From Prevotellamassilia sp. (GTDB taxonomy: Bacteria; Bacteroidota; Bacteroidia; Bacteroidales; Bacteroidaceae): DNA of 5,737 nucleotides. Position numbers and translations under genes: made by a program. The notes under the pieces are model-generated. The model ran no database searches. It was not told the origin of the DNA and saw only the letters and a list, made by a program, of their open reading frames with translations. The DNA lies in the NCBI GenBank assembly GCA_018383375.1, contig JAHAWW010000212.1:1-5737 (forward strand), in the 5' to 3' direction. Each line of letters opens with the position of its first letter. Within the stretch, counting starts at the first letter, position 1. Shown here one piece after another: positions 1 through 5,687 of the stretch.

Positions 1-41
1 TTAGCTATATAGAGAGAAGGTCCCCAAAATGCTTCTTATTA

Positions 42-61
42 TTGTTTTGTTGCCAAAACAA
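42..61. repeat. Perfect 8-bp inverted repeat centred on the -33 element
   Basis: TTGTTTTG (42-49) and CAAAACAA (54-61) are perfect inverted copies separated by TTGC. The predicted -33 element of the restriction-modification promoter falls in and beside the central spacer. A second palindrome, TTTTTGCAAAAA (75-86), covers most of the -7 element. Such symmetry over both promoter elements is what an operator for a dimeric repressor would look like, but AT-rich DNA makes short palindromes fairly easily. No regulator gene is visible in the window. Confidence 0.4.
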
Positions 62-80
62 GTTGTTATTCTTATTTTTG
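49..80 (+). promoter_or_regulatory. Probable Bacteroidetes-type promoter of the restriction-modification operon
   Basis: A TATTTTTG element at 73-80 matches the Bacteroidetes -7 consensus TAnnTTTG exactly. A GTTG at 49-52 lies 20 bases upstream and fits the -33 element (consensus TTTG) in three of four positions. Transcription would begin near 87, leaving a leader of about 45 bases before the methylase ATG at 132. The promoter is embedded in inverted repeats annotated separately. The consensus match is seen directly; its use as a promoter is inferred. Confidence 0.6.
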
Positions 81-88
81 CAAAAAAC

Positions 89-109
89 ATGGTAGAATGG
101 TTCTGCCGT
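89..109 (+). promoter_or_regulatory. Hairpin in the 5' leader of the restriction-modification mRNA
   Basis: GGTAGAA (91-97) pairs with TTCTGCC (101-107) around a TGG loop, with one G-U wobble. The stem can be extended by A89-T109 and a wobble T90-G108. Because the predicted transcript starts near 87, the stem-loop would sit almost at the very 5' end of the mRNA. A plausible role is mRNA stabilisation or control of the start site. It ends 22 bases before the ATG, so it does not itself hide the start codon. Confidence 0.35.
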
Positions 110-131
110 AATGTTTTGAATATTTGAGCGT

Positions 132-1043
132 ATGAGCAGATTATATACATATCCGGCAAAACCATTTGTTAAATGGGTTGGAGGTAAAACGCAACTTCTT
201 GACGATATCAAGAAGACTTTGCCTCGCGATTTATCACAGAAAAATGATGTGACTTATATTGAGCCGTTTGTTGGCGGAGGAGCTGTTTTATTTTGGATTT
301 TACAAGAGTATCCGAATATCACAAGAGCAATAATCAATGATATAAATGAAGAATTAATTTGTACATATCGTGTAATAAAATCAGATGTGGAAAAATTGAT
401 TCTTGAGTTGACACGAATTCAAGCTAAATATCTTGCTTTGAATGACGTTGCAAGAAAAGAATATTATTTATCACAACGTGAACGTTATAACGAAAATGAT
501 AAATCAGATATTGAAACAGCTGCATTATTTATTTTCCTGAATCGAACTTGCTTTAATGGATTGTATCGTGTAAATTCTAAAGGCAAGTTTAATGTTCCAC
601 ACGGGAGATATAAGAATCCCAAAATTTGTGATGTAGAAACGTTGAGAGCGGATTCTGTAGTTCTACAACGAGTTGATATCCTTTGTGGTGATTTTGCACA
701 AACGGGTAAATATGCAGATAATAAAGCCTTGTATTATTTTGACCCACCATATCGTCCTTTAACAGAGACCTCTGCCTTTACTTCTTATGCGAAAGATGGT
801 TTTGATGACGCTGAACAGACACGTTTGCGTGATTTTTGCGAGCAGATAGCAACACACAAGTCTTTATTTGTGGCAAGTAATTCAGATCCTCAAAATGTAG
901 ATAATGAAGATGAGTTTTTTGAACATCTTTACAATAAATTCTCTATTAAACGAGTTACTGCTGCAAGGATGATAAATTCAAAAGGAAATGGGCGTGGAGC
1001 GATTTCCGAAATAATGATTTCTAATGTTGTCAATGCACACTGA
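132..1043 (+). CDS. dpnM: DpnII/MboI-type Dam-like adenine-N6 DNA methyltransferase (alpha class)
   Basis: This 303-residue protein is predicted to transfer a methyl group from S-adenosylmethionine to the adenine N6 of GATC in double-stranded DNA, protecting the host from the endonuclease encoded next. The motifs run in alpha-class order: motif X FVKWVGGKTQLL (residues 12-23), the SAM-binding EPFVGGGAV (44-52), a target-recognition stretch containing FLNRTCFNGLYRVNSKG (135-151), and catalytic DPPY (204-207) in YFDPPY. The C-terminal GNGRGAISEIMISN (285-298) is also characteristic of Dam relatives. Length is close to the family's roughly 270-300. An in-frame stop at 117-119 makes 132 the only near start; no Shine-Dalgarno sequence is present, as is usual in Bacteroidetes. 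The gene is AT-rich compared with the genes beyond 2880. GATC specificity is inferred from resemblance to Dam/DpnM and from the neighbouring DpnII-like nuclease. An orphan Dam is unlikely given this context. Confidence 0.93.
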   Translation: MSRLYTYPAKPFVKWVGGKTQLLDDIKKTLPRDLSQKNDVTYIEPFVGGGAVLFWILQEYPNITRAIINDINEELICTYRVIKSDVEKLILELTRIQAKYLALNDVARKEYYLSQRERYNENDKSDIETAALFIFLNRTCFNGLYRVNSKGKFNVPHGRYKNPKICDVETLRADSVVLQRVDILCGDFAQTGKYADNKALYYFDPPYRPLTETSAFTSYAKDGFDDAEQTRLRDFCEQIATHKSLFVASNSDPQNVDNEDEFFEHLYNKFSIKRVTAARMINSKGNGRGAISEIMISNVVNAH

Positions 1044-1902
1044 TATGAGAAACTTTGATACATGGCTGGCTGGTTTTAGACCATCTATTGCTGATTATAA
1101 ATATTACGTTGATTTCGAAAAGGTTTTCAATAATGTTGAAGCTATAAAAATTCCACTCAACATTTTGAATTCGCTTATTGGTTCCAAGAGTATTGAGAAT
1201 GAATTCAGAAATATCTTGGAGCAATATCCAGAAACTCTACGGTGTATTCCTATTCTTTTAGCCAAGCGTGAGCTTGATATTATGGCTATGGACGAAGAGG
1301 GGCAGATTGTTTTTCATTTTGACAAACCCAATTGCACGAATGAAGATTATGTCAAATTCATGCGAAAGACTGGTCTTTTTGAGTTGATGGAAAAGCATAT
1401 TGTCAACAATCTAGTAGATTATGTGACTGGTATAGAAACAGGACTTGACTCAAATGGACGTAAGAATCGAGGTGGCCATCTTATGGAAAATCTTGTAGAG
1501 AGTTTCCTTTGTAAAGCAGGGCTTGTGAAAGGTGTTGATTATTTCAAGGAAATGTATATTCATGAAATAGAGGCCAAATGGGGAATAAATCTGTCTTCGA
1601 TTTCCAATAATGGTGGTGCAGAGAAAAGATTTGATTTTGTCGTCAAAGGAGAGAAGACCATTTATGGAATTGAAACTAACTTTTATACCAGTAGTGGTTC
1701 CAAATTAAATGAAACGGCACGTAGTTACAAAACGATAACCATGGAAACTAAAGATCTGGACTATTTTGAATTTGTCTGGTTCACAGATGGTTACGGTTGG
1801 TATAGTGCAAAGAATAATCTGAAAGAAACGTTTGATGTTTTGAAACATTTGTATAATATTGCGGATCTTGAAAATGGAATAATATCAAAAGTACTTAGAT
1901 AA
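1024..1902 (+). CDS. dpnB: DpnII/MboI-family type II restriction endonuclease (GATC)
   Basis: This protein of up to 292 residues resembles R.DpnII (about 288 residues) along its whole length and should cleave unmethylated GATC. Recognisable blocks are NFDTW (10-14), LNILNSLIGSKSI (45-57), NLVDYVTGIETG...NGRKNR (129-149), MENLVE (154-159), KRFDFVVK (201-208), IETNFY (216-221), SGSKLNETARSYK (224-236) and WFTDGYGWY (252-260). D204 and E217 are plausible metal-binding residues of a PD-(D/E)XK-like fold, with E155 as a possible helper; this is inferred from spacing. The gene overlaps the methylase: ATGs at 1024 and 1033 lie inside it, and a third at 1045 follows its TGA by one base. R.DpnII, as I remember it, begins shortly before RNFDEW, so 1033 or 1045 may be the real start; 1024 is the outer limit. 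The arrangement suggests coupled translation, so that nuclease is made only after methylase is being translated. The reading frame is intact. Confidence 0.92.
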   Translation: MLSMHTDMRNFDTWLAGFRPSIADYKYYVDFEKVFNNVEAIKIPLNILNSLIGSKSIENEFRNILEQYPETLRCIPILLAKRELDIMAMDEEGQIVFHFDKPNCTNEDYVKFMRKTGLFELMEKHIVNNLVDYVTGIETGLDSNGRKNRGGHLMENLVESFLCKAGLVKGVDYFKEMYIHEIEAKWGINLSSISNNGGAEKRFDFVVKGEKTIYGIETNFYTSSGSKLNETARSYKTITMETKDLDYFEFVWFTDGYGWYSAKNNLKETFDVLKHLYNIADLENGIISKVLR

Positions 1903-2784
1903 ATGCCTGTTGCCTATTATAAATCAGAAAATAGGGACTTTACCCTTCTTAAAGGAGATTGTATCGAACTTCTGAATTCGTTTGATTTCAAGTTTGATAT
2001 GATTTTCGCAGATCCTCCCTACCATCTTTCAAATGGAGGCATAAGTGTTCAGAGTGGTAAAATGGTTTCTGTAAATAAAGGAGATTGGGATAAATCTAAA
2101 GGATATGAAGAGGATTATCAGTTCGATAAATCTTGGATTGCAGCCTGCAGGAATAAACTAAAAAGTAATGGAACTATTTGGATAAGCGGGACATATCATA
2201 ATATTTTTTCAGTAGCTCGATGCTTGACAGAATTGGGCTTCAAAATATTAAACTGCATTACATGGGAAAAAACAAATCCGCCACCAAATTTGTCCTGTAA
2301 ATATTTTACTTATTCCGCCGAGTATATCCTTTGGGCTCGTAAAGAGCCCAAAGTGCCCCATTTTTTTAACTATGAGCTCATGAAAAAGATCAATGGTGGC
2401 ACTCAGATGCGTGATGTTTGGCGCTTACCCGCAATTGTAAAGTGGGAAAAGTCTTGTGGAAAACACCCTACTCAAAAACCTTTGTGCGTTCTGTCGCGAA
2501 TCATTCAGGCTTCAACTCTACCTAATGAATGGATTTTAGACCCATTTACAGGTAGTAGTACAACAGGCATTGCCGCAAACCTCTTAGGTCGTCGTTTCCT
2601 TGGGATAGATCAAAACGTCGATTTTTTGGAACTGAGTAAAGCCCGCCGAGAGGAAATTAATAGTATATCTAAACGTAGATTGTTCTTGAATAAACTTCAG
2701 TTACAATCACCTATATTTGAAGAACCAGGATTAGAATCTCTTAATGAACCTTGTATGTGTTATGAACTGGATTTGCCATTTTAA
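1903..2784 (+). CDS. dpnA: DpnA-like second adenine-N6 DNA methyltransferase (beta class, DpnII/MboI system)
   Basis: This 293-residue protein is the second methylase of the GATC system. Motif order is beta-class: catalytic DPPY (37-40) near the N terminus within MIFADPPYHLSNGG, then the target-recognition region, KHPTQKP (187-193), and SAM-binding DPFTGSSTTG (213-222) followed by GRRFLGID (229-236). The block WEKTNPPPNLSCKYFTYSAEYILWARK (121-147) closely matches DpnA of the pneumococcal DpnII system. DpnA is known to methylate GATC in single-stranded as well as duplex DNA; the same ability here is inferred. The ATG begins directly after the endonuclease TAA (1900-1902) with no gap, which suggests reinitiation. 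The protein runs some 25 residues longer than DpnA (about 268), ending in a tail around 258-293 (LFLNKLQLQ to CMCYELDLPF) that I do not recognise. The second glycine of the usual DPFxGSGTT motif is serine here, a variant I believe occurs in other working methylases. Confidence 0.92.
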   Translation: MPVAYYKSENRDFTLLKGDCIELLNSFDFKFDMIFADPPYHLSNGGISVQSGKMVSVNKGDWDKSKGYEEDYQFDKSWIAACRNKLKSNGTIWISGTYHNIFSVARCLTELGFKILNCITWEKTNPPPNLSCKYFTYSAEYILWARKEPKVPHFFNYELMKKINGGTQMRDVWRLPAIVKWEKSCGKHPTQKPLCVLSRIIQASTLPNEWILDPFTGSSTTGIAANLLGRRFLGIDQNVDFLELSKARREEINSISKRRLFLNKLQLQSPIFEEPGLESLNEPCMCYELDLPF

Positions 2785-2873
2785 TGTATAAAGTCACTTC
2801 ATAAACCACATATTATTAATGCATTTTTATCTTGAAAGTATTCTATAAAGCCGATAAATAAATACAACCCCAC

Positions 2874-2923
2874 AAAAAGCAAAGCCGCGACGCTGCCGAA
2901 CACATTCGGGCGTCGCGGCTTTG
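2874..2923 (-). terminator. Strong intrinsic terminator between convergent genes
   Basis: A perfect 14-bp stem (2880-2893 with 2910-2923) is extended by five inner pairs, CCGAA (2896-2900) with TTCGG (2905-2909), around a CACA loop, with a two-base TG bulge at 2894-2895. Read on the minus strand, the hairpin starts 17 bases past the hexosaminidase stop and is followed by GCTTTTTG, a proper U-tract. On the plus strand the tail is only CTTTGTTAT, so it may stop the methylase operon less efficiently, but the position between converging genes suits a bidirectional terminator. Confidence 0.85.
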
Positions 2924-2939
2924 TTATGCATTCAGCGTT

Positions 2940-4586
2940 TTATTTCTGAGGGAAAACGTGTTTGCCGTAGTTCACACCACGCCAGTCGTAGTATGCCGGT
3001 TCGGCTTGCAGACGTTGCAAGAAATCAGGATAATGGCGGAGAGATTGCGGCGTCCAACCTGCCTCAGCCACGGCAGCCAGGCGCGGGAACATCAGATACT
3101 GCACCGTCGAGGCGTCTTCCACCCATTCGGTCCAAAAGTTTGCCTGCACGCCCATATACTTAGCCTGCAAGTTTTCAGCGATACCGTTCATCGGTGCATA
3201 ATTATAGACCGCCTCAACTGTTTCGGTGCCATAGCCCTGTGAGCGCGGTTCTGTGGGCAGGTCGCTTTGGCGTCGGTTGATATAATAAGGTATCTGAGGG
3301 GTAAGTATGGTGTAGAGTCCGCGCTCGGCAGCGTCTTTTGCAGCGGCGTCGGCACCCACCCATGCCATAATCGTGATGTCTTTGCCCAATGGAGCCGTGT
3401 TGCCGTGGAGTACCTCATTCCAGAAAATCAATTTTCTCTGCTCCGCCTTTGGCTTTTGGGCTATGTGGTCTTGAAGTTGGCGGTAGAAGTTGATTTGAAG
3501 GTCGCGATAATTTGTCGAACCAATCTCAGCGAGCTGCTTTTGACAGTCGGCGTTGGCTTCCCATTTGTTCGTGGGGCATTCGTCGCCTCCCAGGTGGATG
3601 TAGCCAAAGGGGAAGATGTCTATGAGTTCGTCCACCACATCTTTGGCAAAAGCCACGGCACGCGGATTAGAGACATTGATGACGTCGCCCGATACTCCCT
3701 GCCACAACCATACCTCGTGGTGGTTTTGTGGGTCGCAACTCAGAAATTCCGGATAGGAGGCCACGGCTGCCTGCGAATGGCCGGGAATGTCAACTTCGGG
3801 CACAATTTCAATGAAACGCTCACGGGCATAAGCCACAATCTCACGTGCGTCTTCATGGGTGTAAAAACCGCCATAGTGCAGGCCGTCTGGTTTCGTGTCG
3901 CCCCATCCCAGCACCTTGCTTTCGCGCCAAGCTCCCACTTCGGTCAGTCGCGGGTATTTCTTGATTTCCAGTCTCCAGCCCTGGTCTTCTGTCAGGTGCC
4001 AGTGAAAGCGATTGAGTTTGTAGGCTGCCATCACGTCGAGCAGCTTTTTGATTTCTTCTTTGCCAAAAAAGTGTCGGCCCTCGTCAAGCATAAATCCGCG
4101 CCAGCCAAAGCGTGGTTGGTAGGTTATTATCGTGGCCGGCAGTGTCCAAGCCTTTACGATCTCGTCTTTCACTCTGGCCATGACGGCTCGTGAGGGCAAG
4201 AGCTGTTTGAGCGTTTGCAAGGCATAAAAAAATCCGGCAGGCTTAGCAGCGCGTATATGCACCCGTCGCGTTGTGATGTCAAGGCTATAGGCTTCTGGGC
4301 CCATTTGTCCGTCCACCTCTAGGCGAATGTCGGCTTTCCCGGCTTTAGCCATTCCGCATTTGATGCCCGTAGATGCCTTCAGGTCAGAGGCAAAGCGGTT
4401 CCACACCATCTGCACGCTGTCACCGGGATAGGCATCCACCCACACTTTCGTTTTGGCTTTGAAGCAGAAAGAGCCTTGGCCTTTCTCAATGGAGGCCGGA
4501 AGGGGAATTAAAGCGGGCGTTTGAGCCAAAGCTATGGTCAGGCCGCATAGACAGGCCACCACGCAGGTCAGTCTTTTGATTTTCAT
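2940..4586 (-). CDS. Secreted GH20 beta-N-acetylhexosaminidase
   Basis: This 548-residue enzyme is predicted to release terminal beta-linked GlcNAc or GalNAc from glycans in the periplasm or outside the cell, using the substrate's N-acetyl group as nucleophile. Residues 1-21 form a Sec signal peptide, probably cut after ALA (19-21); the VVAC at 9-12 is too close to the N terminus to act as a lipobox. A GH20b-type N-terminal domain (about 23-150) precedes the catalytic barrel (about 155-505). Family hallmarks are RGFMLDEGRHF (163-173), FHWHLTEDQGWRLEIKKYP (194-212), EVDIPGH (264-270), HLGGDE (331-336) with the catalytic pair D335-E336, and the substrate-pocket tryptophans in NFWTEW (483-488). 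No extra C-terminal binding module is present, so this is a compact member of the family. It is transcribed alone: a terminator lies on each side and a promoter-like element sits just upstream. Host-glycan or chitooligosaccharide use is possible; the actual substrate cannot be read from sequence. Confidence 0.95.
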   Translation of the reverse strand: MKIKRLTCVVACLCGLTIALAQTPALIPLPASIEKGQGSFCFKAKTKVWVDAYPGDSVQMVWNRFASDLKASTGIKCGMAKAGKADIRLEVDGQMGPEAYSLDITTRRVHIRAAKPAGFFYALQTLKQLLPSRAVMARVKDEIVKAWTLPATIITYQPRFGWRGFMLDEGRHFFGKEEIKKLLDVMAAYKLNRFHWHLTEDQGWRLEIKKYPRLTEVGAWRESKVLGWGDTKPDGLHYGGFYTHEDAREIVAYARERFIEIVPEVDIPGHSQAAVASYPEFLSCDPQNHHEVWLWQGVSGDVINVSNPRAVAFAKDVVDELIDIFPFGYIHLGGDECPTNKWEANADCQKQLAEIGSTNYRDLQINFYRQLQDHIAQKPKAEQRKLIFWNEVLHGNTAPLGKDITIMAWVGADAAAKDAAERGLYTILTPQIPYYINRRQSDLPTEPRSQGYGTETVEAVYNYAPMNGIAENLQAKYMGVQANFWTEWVEDASTVQYLMFPRLAAVAEAGWTPQSLRHYPDFLQRLQAEPAYYDWRGVNYGKHVFPQK

Positions 4587-4622
4587 GATAGGGTCGTTAG
4601 GCTTTTTGATGAAAAATAATCA

Positions 4623-4630
4623 CAAATATA
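4623..4630 (-). promoter_or_regulatory. Candidate -7 element for the hexosaminidase gene
   Basis: On the minus strand this reads TATATTTG, an exact match to TAnnTTTG. Transcription would start near 4616 and give a leader of about 30 bases before the ATG at 4586. No TTTG-like -33 element is seen at the usual 19-21 base distance, so the promoter may be weak, activator-dependent or read by another sigma factor. Confidence 0.5.
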
Positions 4631-4726
4631 CAACCTTTTCGTCAACTGTGCCTTTTTTAGTGAGTCAATCATCTGCAGCTCTCAAAAAAACTTGGCACAA
4701 AGCCTTCATACTTCTTTTTTGTGGCA

Positions 4727-4777
4727 AACAAAAAGCGCGACGTCGTTCCTAACGTAACCGTTTGGGACGACGTCGCG
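4727..4777 (-). terminator. Intrinsic terminator after the DUF4923-like lipoprotein gene
   Basis: CGCGACGTCGT (4736-4746) and ACGACGTCGCG (4767-4777) form a perfect 11-bp stem. It is extended by two G-C pairs (4748-4749 with 4764-4765) after a one-by-one mismatch on the minus-strand RNA. The inner sequence can add AACG/CGTT pairing (4751-4754 with 4759-4762). On the minus strand the stem is followed by CTTTTTGTTTG. It lies downstream of the lipoprotein stop at 4810 and ahead of the hexosaminidase promoter, so the two minus-strand genes are probably separate transcription units. Confidence 0.85.
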
Positions 4778-4809
4778 ACTATGCGCGTTCACCGCGTTGG
4801 GCAGTGGGA

Positions 4810-5448
4810 TTATTTCGTCAGTTTGAAGCCGAGATACATGCCATCGTATGAGCCGATGACGCTCTTGAGCGTAGTGGCCTGCGACGAGAGCGCAGAGAGG
4901 GAGCTGACCATAGTGAGCAGTTTGTCGCTCGGATAAAGAATGCTCAGCGTGTTGCCGCTCAACACCACTTTAGGCTGCACCGTCTTGATGCCGGCCAGAT
5001 AGGTCATTTTCACAGTGTTGTCTGCGCTGTTGACCGTATAGTTGCCATTGATGCTATAGCCCCCGATGACGGCTGTGTATGTGCCGTCTGAGTTGAATGT
5101 GAACGAGCAAGTGCCTTTTTTCACGCCCACCTTGCTGTAGGCGTCTACGAGTTTGGCCTCGACTTTTGAGGCGGCCACTTCGCCACCGGCTTTGGCCAGG
5201 AAGTTTTCCGACTCAAACACACAGTCGGGCTCGGAGTAGTTCCAGGTGCCCACAATTTTGTCTTGGCTTATGCTGGCAGACTGTCCGATGAGGCCCGAGA
5301 GCAGTCCGTTGATGAGCGAAGTGGTGGTAGTAGTTGTGGTCGTGGTGGATGTGCCGGCATTGGTTCCCGACATCAGTCCGGTGGTGCCGCAAGCGGCAAA
5401 CAGCATGGTGCCCAAAAGCAGGGCGGTAGAGAAAAAGAATTTTTTCAT
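4810..5448 (-). CDS. DUF4923-like lipoprotein with lipocalin-like domain
   Basis: This 212-residue predicted lipoprotein resembles the DUF4923 (lipocalin-like) family found in Bacteroidales; its function is unknown. Residues 1-19 are a signal sequence (KK followed by a hydrophobic stretch) ending at Cys20 in LFAAC. No acidic surface-export signal follows the cysteine, so a periplasm-facing lipoprotein is more likely than a surface one. A low-complexity linker with nine consecutive threonines (35-43) leads to the folded domain, which starts near DKIVGTWNYSEP (63-74) and continues through FNSDGTYTAVIGGYSINGNYTV (118-139) to YDGMYLGFKLTK (201-212). The frame stays open to an ATG at 5505, but that start would put 19 charged and polar residues before the signal sequence and lies at the predicted promoter, so the ATG at 5448 is chosen. 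Family recognition is by eye and moderately sure; the lipoprotein call is firmer. Confidence 0.8.
   Translation of the reverse strand: MKKFFFSTALLLGTMLFAACGTTGLMSGTNAGTSTTTTTTTTTSLINGLLSGLIGQSASISQDKIVGTWNYSEPDCVFESENFLAKAGGEVAASKVEAKLVDAYSKVGVKKGTCSFTFNSDGTYTAVIGGYSINGNYTVNSADNTVKMTYLAGIKTVQPKVVLSGNTLSILYPSDKLLTMVSSLSALSSQATTLKSVIGSYDGMYLGFKLTK
5320..5346 (-). repeat. Poly-threonine tract in the lipoprotein linker
   Basis: Nine successive threonine codons form a trinucleotide-like tract just after the lipid-anchor cysteine. The codons are mixed (ACC, ACG, ACA and ACT), so it is not a pure slippage repeat. It probably provides a flexible tether between the membrane and the folded domain. Being threonine-rich, it could also carry O-glycans; Bacteroidetes glycosylate at D-(S/T)-hydrophobic motifs, and that pattern is not present in the tract itself. 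Confidence 0.8.
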
Positions 5449-5474
5449 TGTTTTGTTGGAGTTTTTAGCGGTTG

Positions 5475-5506
5475 CAAAATTCGCCATTCTCAGTTGTTCT
5501 ACCAAA
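5475..5506 (-). promoter_or_regulatory. Candidate promoter of the DUF4923-like lipoprotein gene
   Basis: On the minus strand a TTTG (5503-5506) is followed after exactly 20 bases by GAATTTTG (5475-5482), which matches TAnnTTTG in all but the first base. Transcription would begin near 5468, about 20 bases before the ATG at 5448. This supports 5448 as the start, because the upstream ATG at 5505 would not be in the mRNA. Confidence 0.45.
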
Positions 5507-5527
5507 TAAATTCGATGAAATGGGCCG

Positions 5528-5569
5528 AAACGCCGACCAACTTTCGGTAAACGCCGCCTAAATATCGGC
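5528..5569. repeat. Tandem 21-bp direct repeat in a divergent control region
   Basis: Two adjacent 21-bp units (5528-5548 and 5549-5569) agree at 16 of 21 positions by hand alignment. Both begin AAACGCCG and end near TCGG. They lie between the divergent promoters of the lipoprotein gene and the nitroreductase-like gene, just upstream of the latter's -7 element. The 21-bp period equals two helical turns, so a dimer or two stacked regulators could bind on one face of the DNA. Seen directly; the regulatory role is inferred. Confidence 0.5.
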
Positions 5570-5578
5570 CAAAAGCTT

Positions 5579-5586
5579 TATCTTTG
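5579..5586 (+). promoter_or_regulatory. Candidate -7 element for the nitroreductase-like gene
   Basis: TATCTTTG matches TAnnTTTG exactly. Transcription would start near 5593, leaving a leader of about 95 bases before the ATG at 5688. No TTTG-like -33 element is found 19-21 bases upstream; the tandem 21-bp repeat occupies that position instead, which would suit an activator-dependent promoter. Confidence 0.5.
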
Positions 5587-5687
5587 CATAAGATAGGCTG
5601 CGGCTCAGCAATTCAAGCAAGCTTATTGCATTCGCCTTGCATCAATCTTTCCACCACAAGCAAAAAACTTACAGACACCATCTAACT

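Noticed and set aside
5..211. Small minus-strand open frame at the left edge
   Set aside because: It overlaps the start and first conserved motif of the methylase and the operon promoter, and its translation looks like random AT-rich sequence.
132..1043. Solitary regulatory Dam methylase
   Set aside because: The adjacent, overlapping DpnII-like nuclease and second methylase show that it belongs to a restriction system.
1030..1224. Minus-strand open frame inside the endonuclease gene
   Set aside because: It is antisense to a conserved part of the DpnII-like nuclease and resembles no protein family known to me.
1..2784. Wider defence island (other anti-phage genes, controller protein, toxin-antitoxin)
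   Set aside because: No such gene is encoded in the window; the neighbours downstream are metabolic or envelope genes, and nothing upstream of 132 can be judged.
3267..4193. Long open frame on the plus strand, 308 codons
   Set aside because: It lies wholly antisense to the hexosaminidase gene, whose frame carries every GH20 motif. The antisense translation shows no recognisable domain and has no promoter-like element of its own.
4534..4936. Plus-strand open frames across the hexosaminidase promoter, terminator and lipoprotein end
   Set aside because: They read through a clear terminator hairpin and antisense to real genes, with low-complexity translations.
5449..5505. N-terminal extension of the lipoprotein from an ATG at 5505
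   Set aside because: It would bury the signal sequence behind a polar leader, and it overlaps the predicted promoter.
5246..5550. Plus-strand open frames opposite the lipoprotein signal region
   Set aside because: Their valine- or serine/glycine-rich content is simply the complement of the threonine tract.
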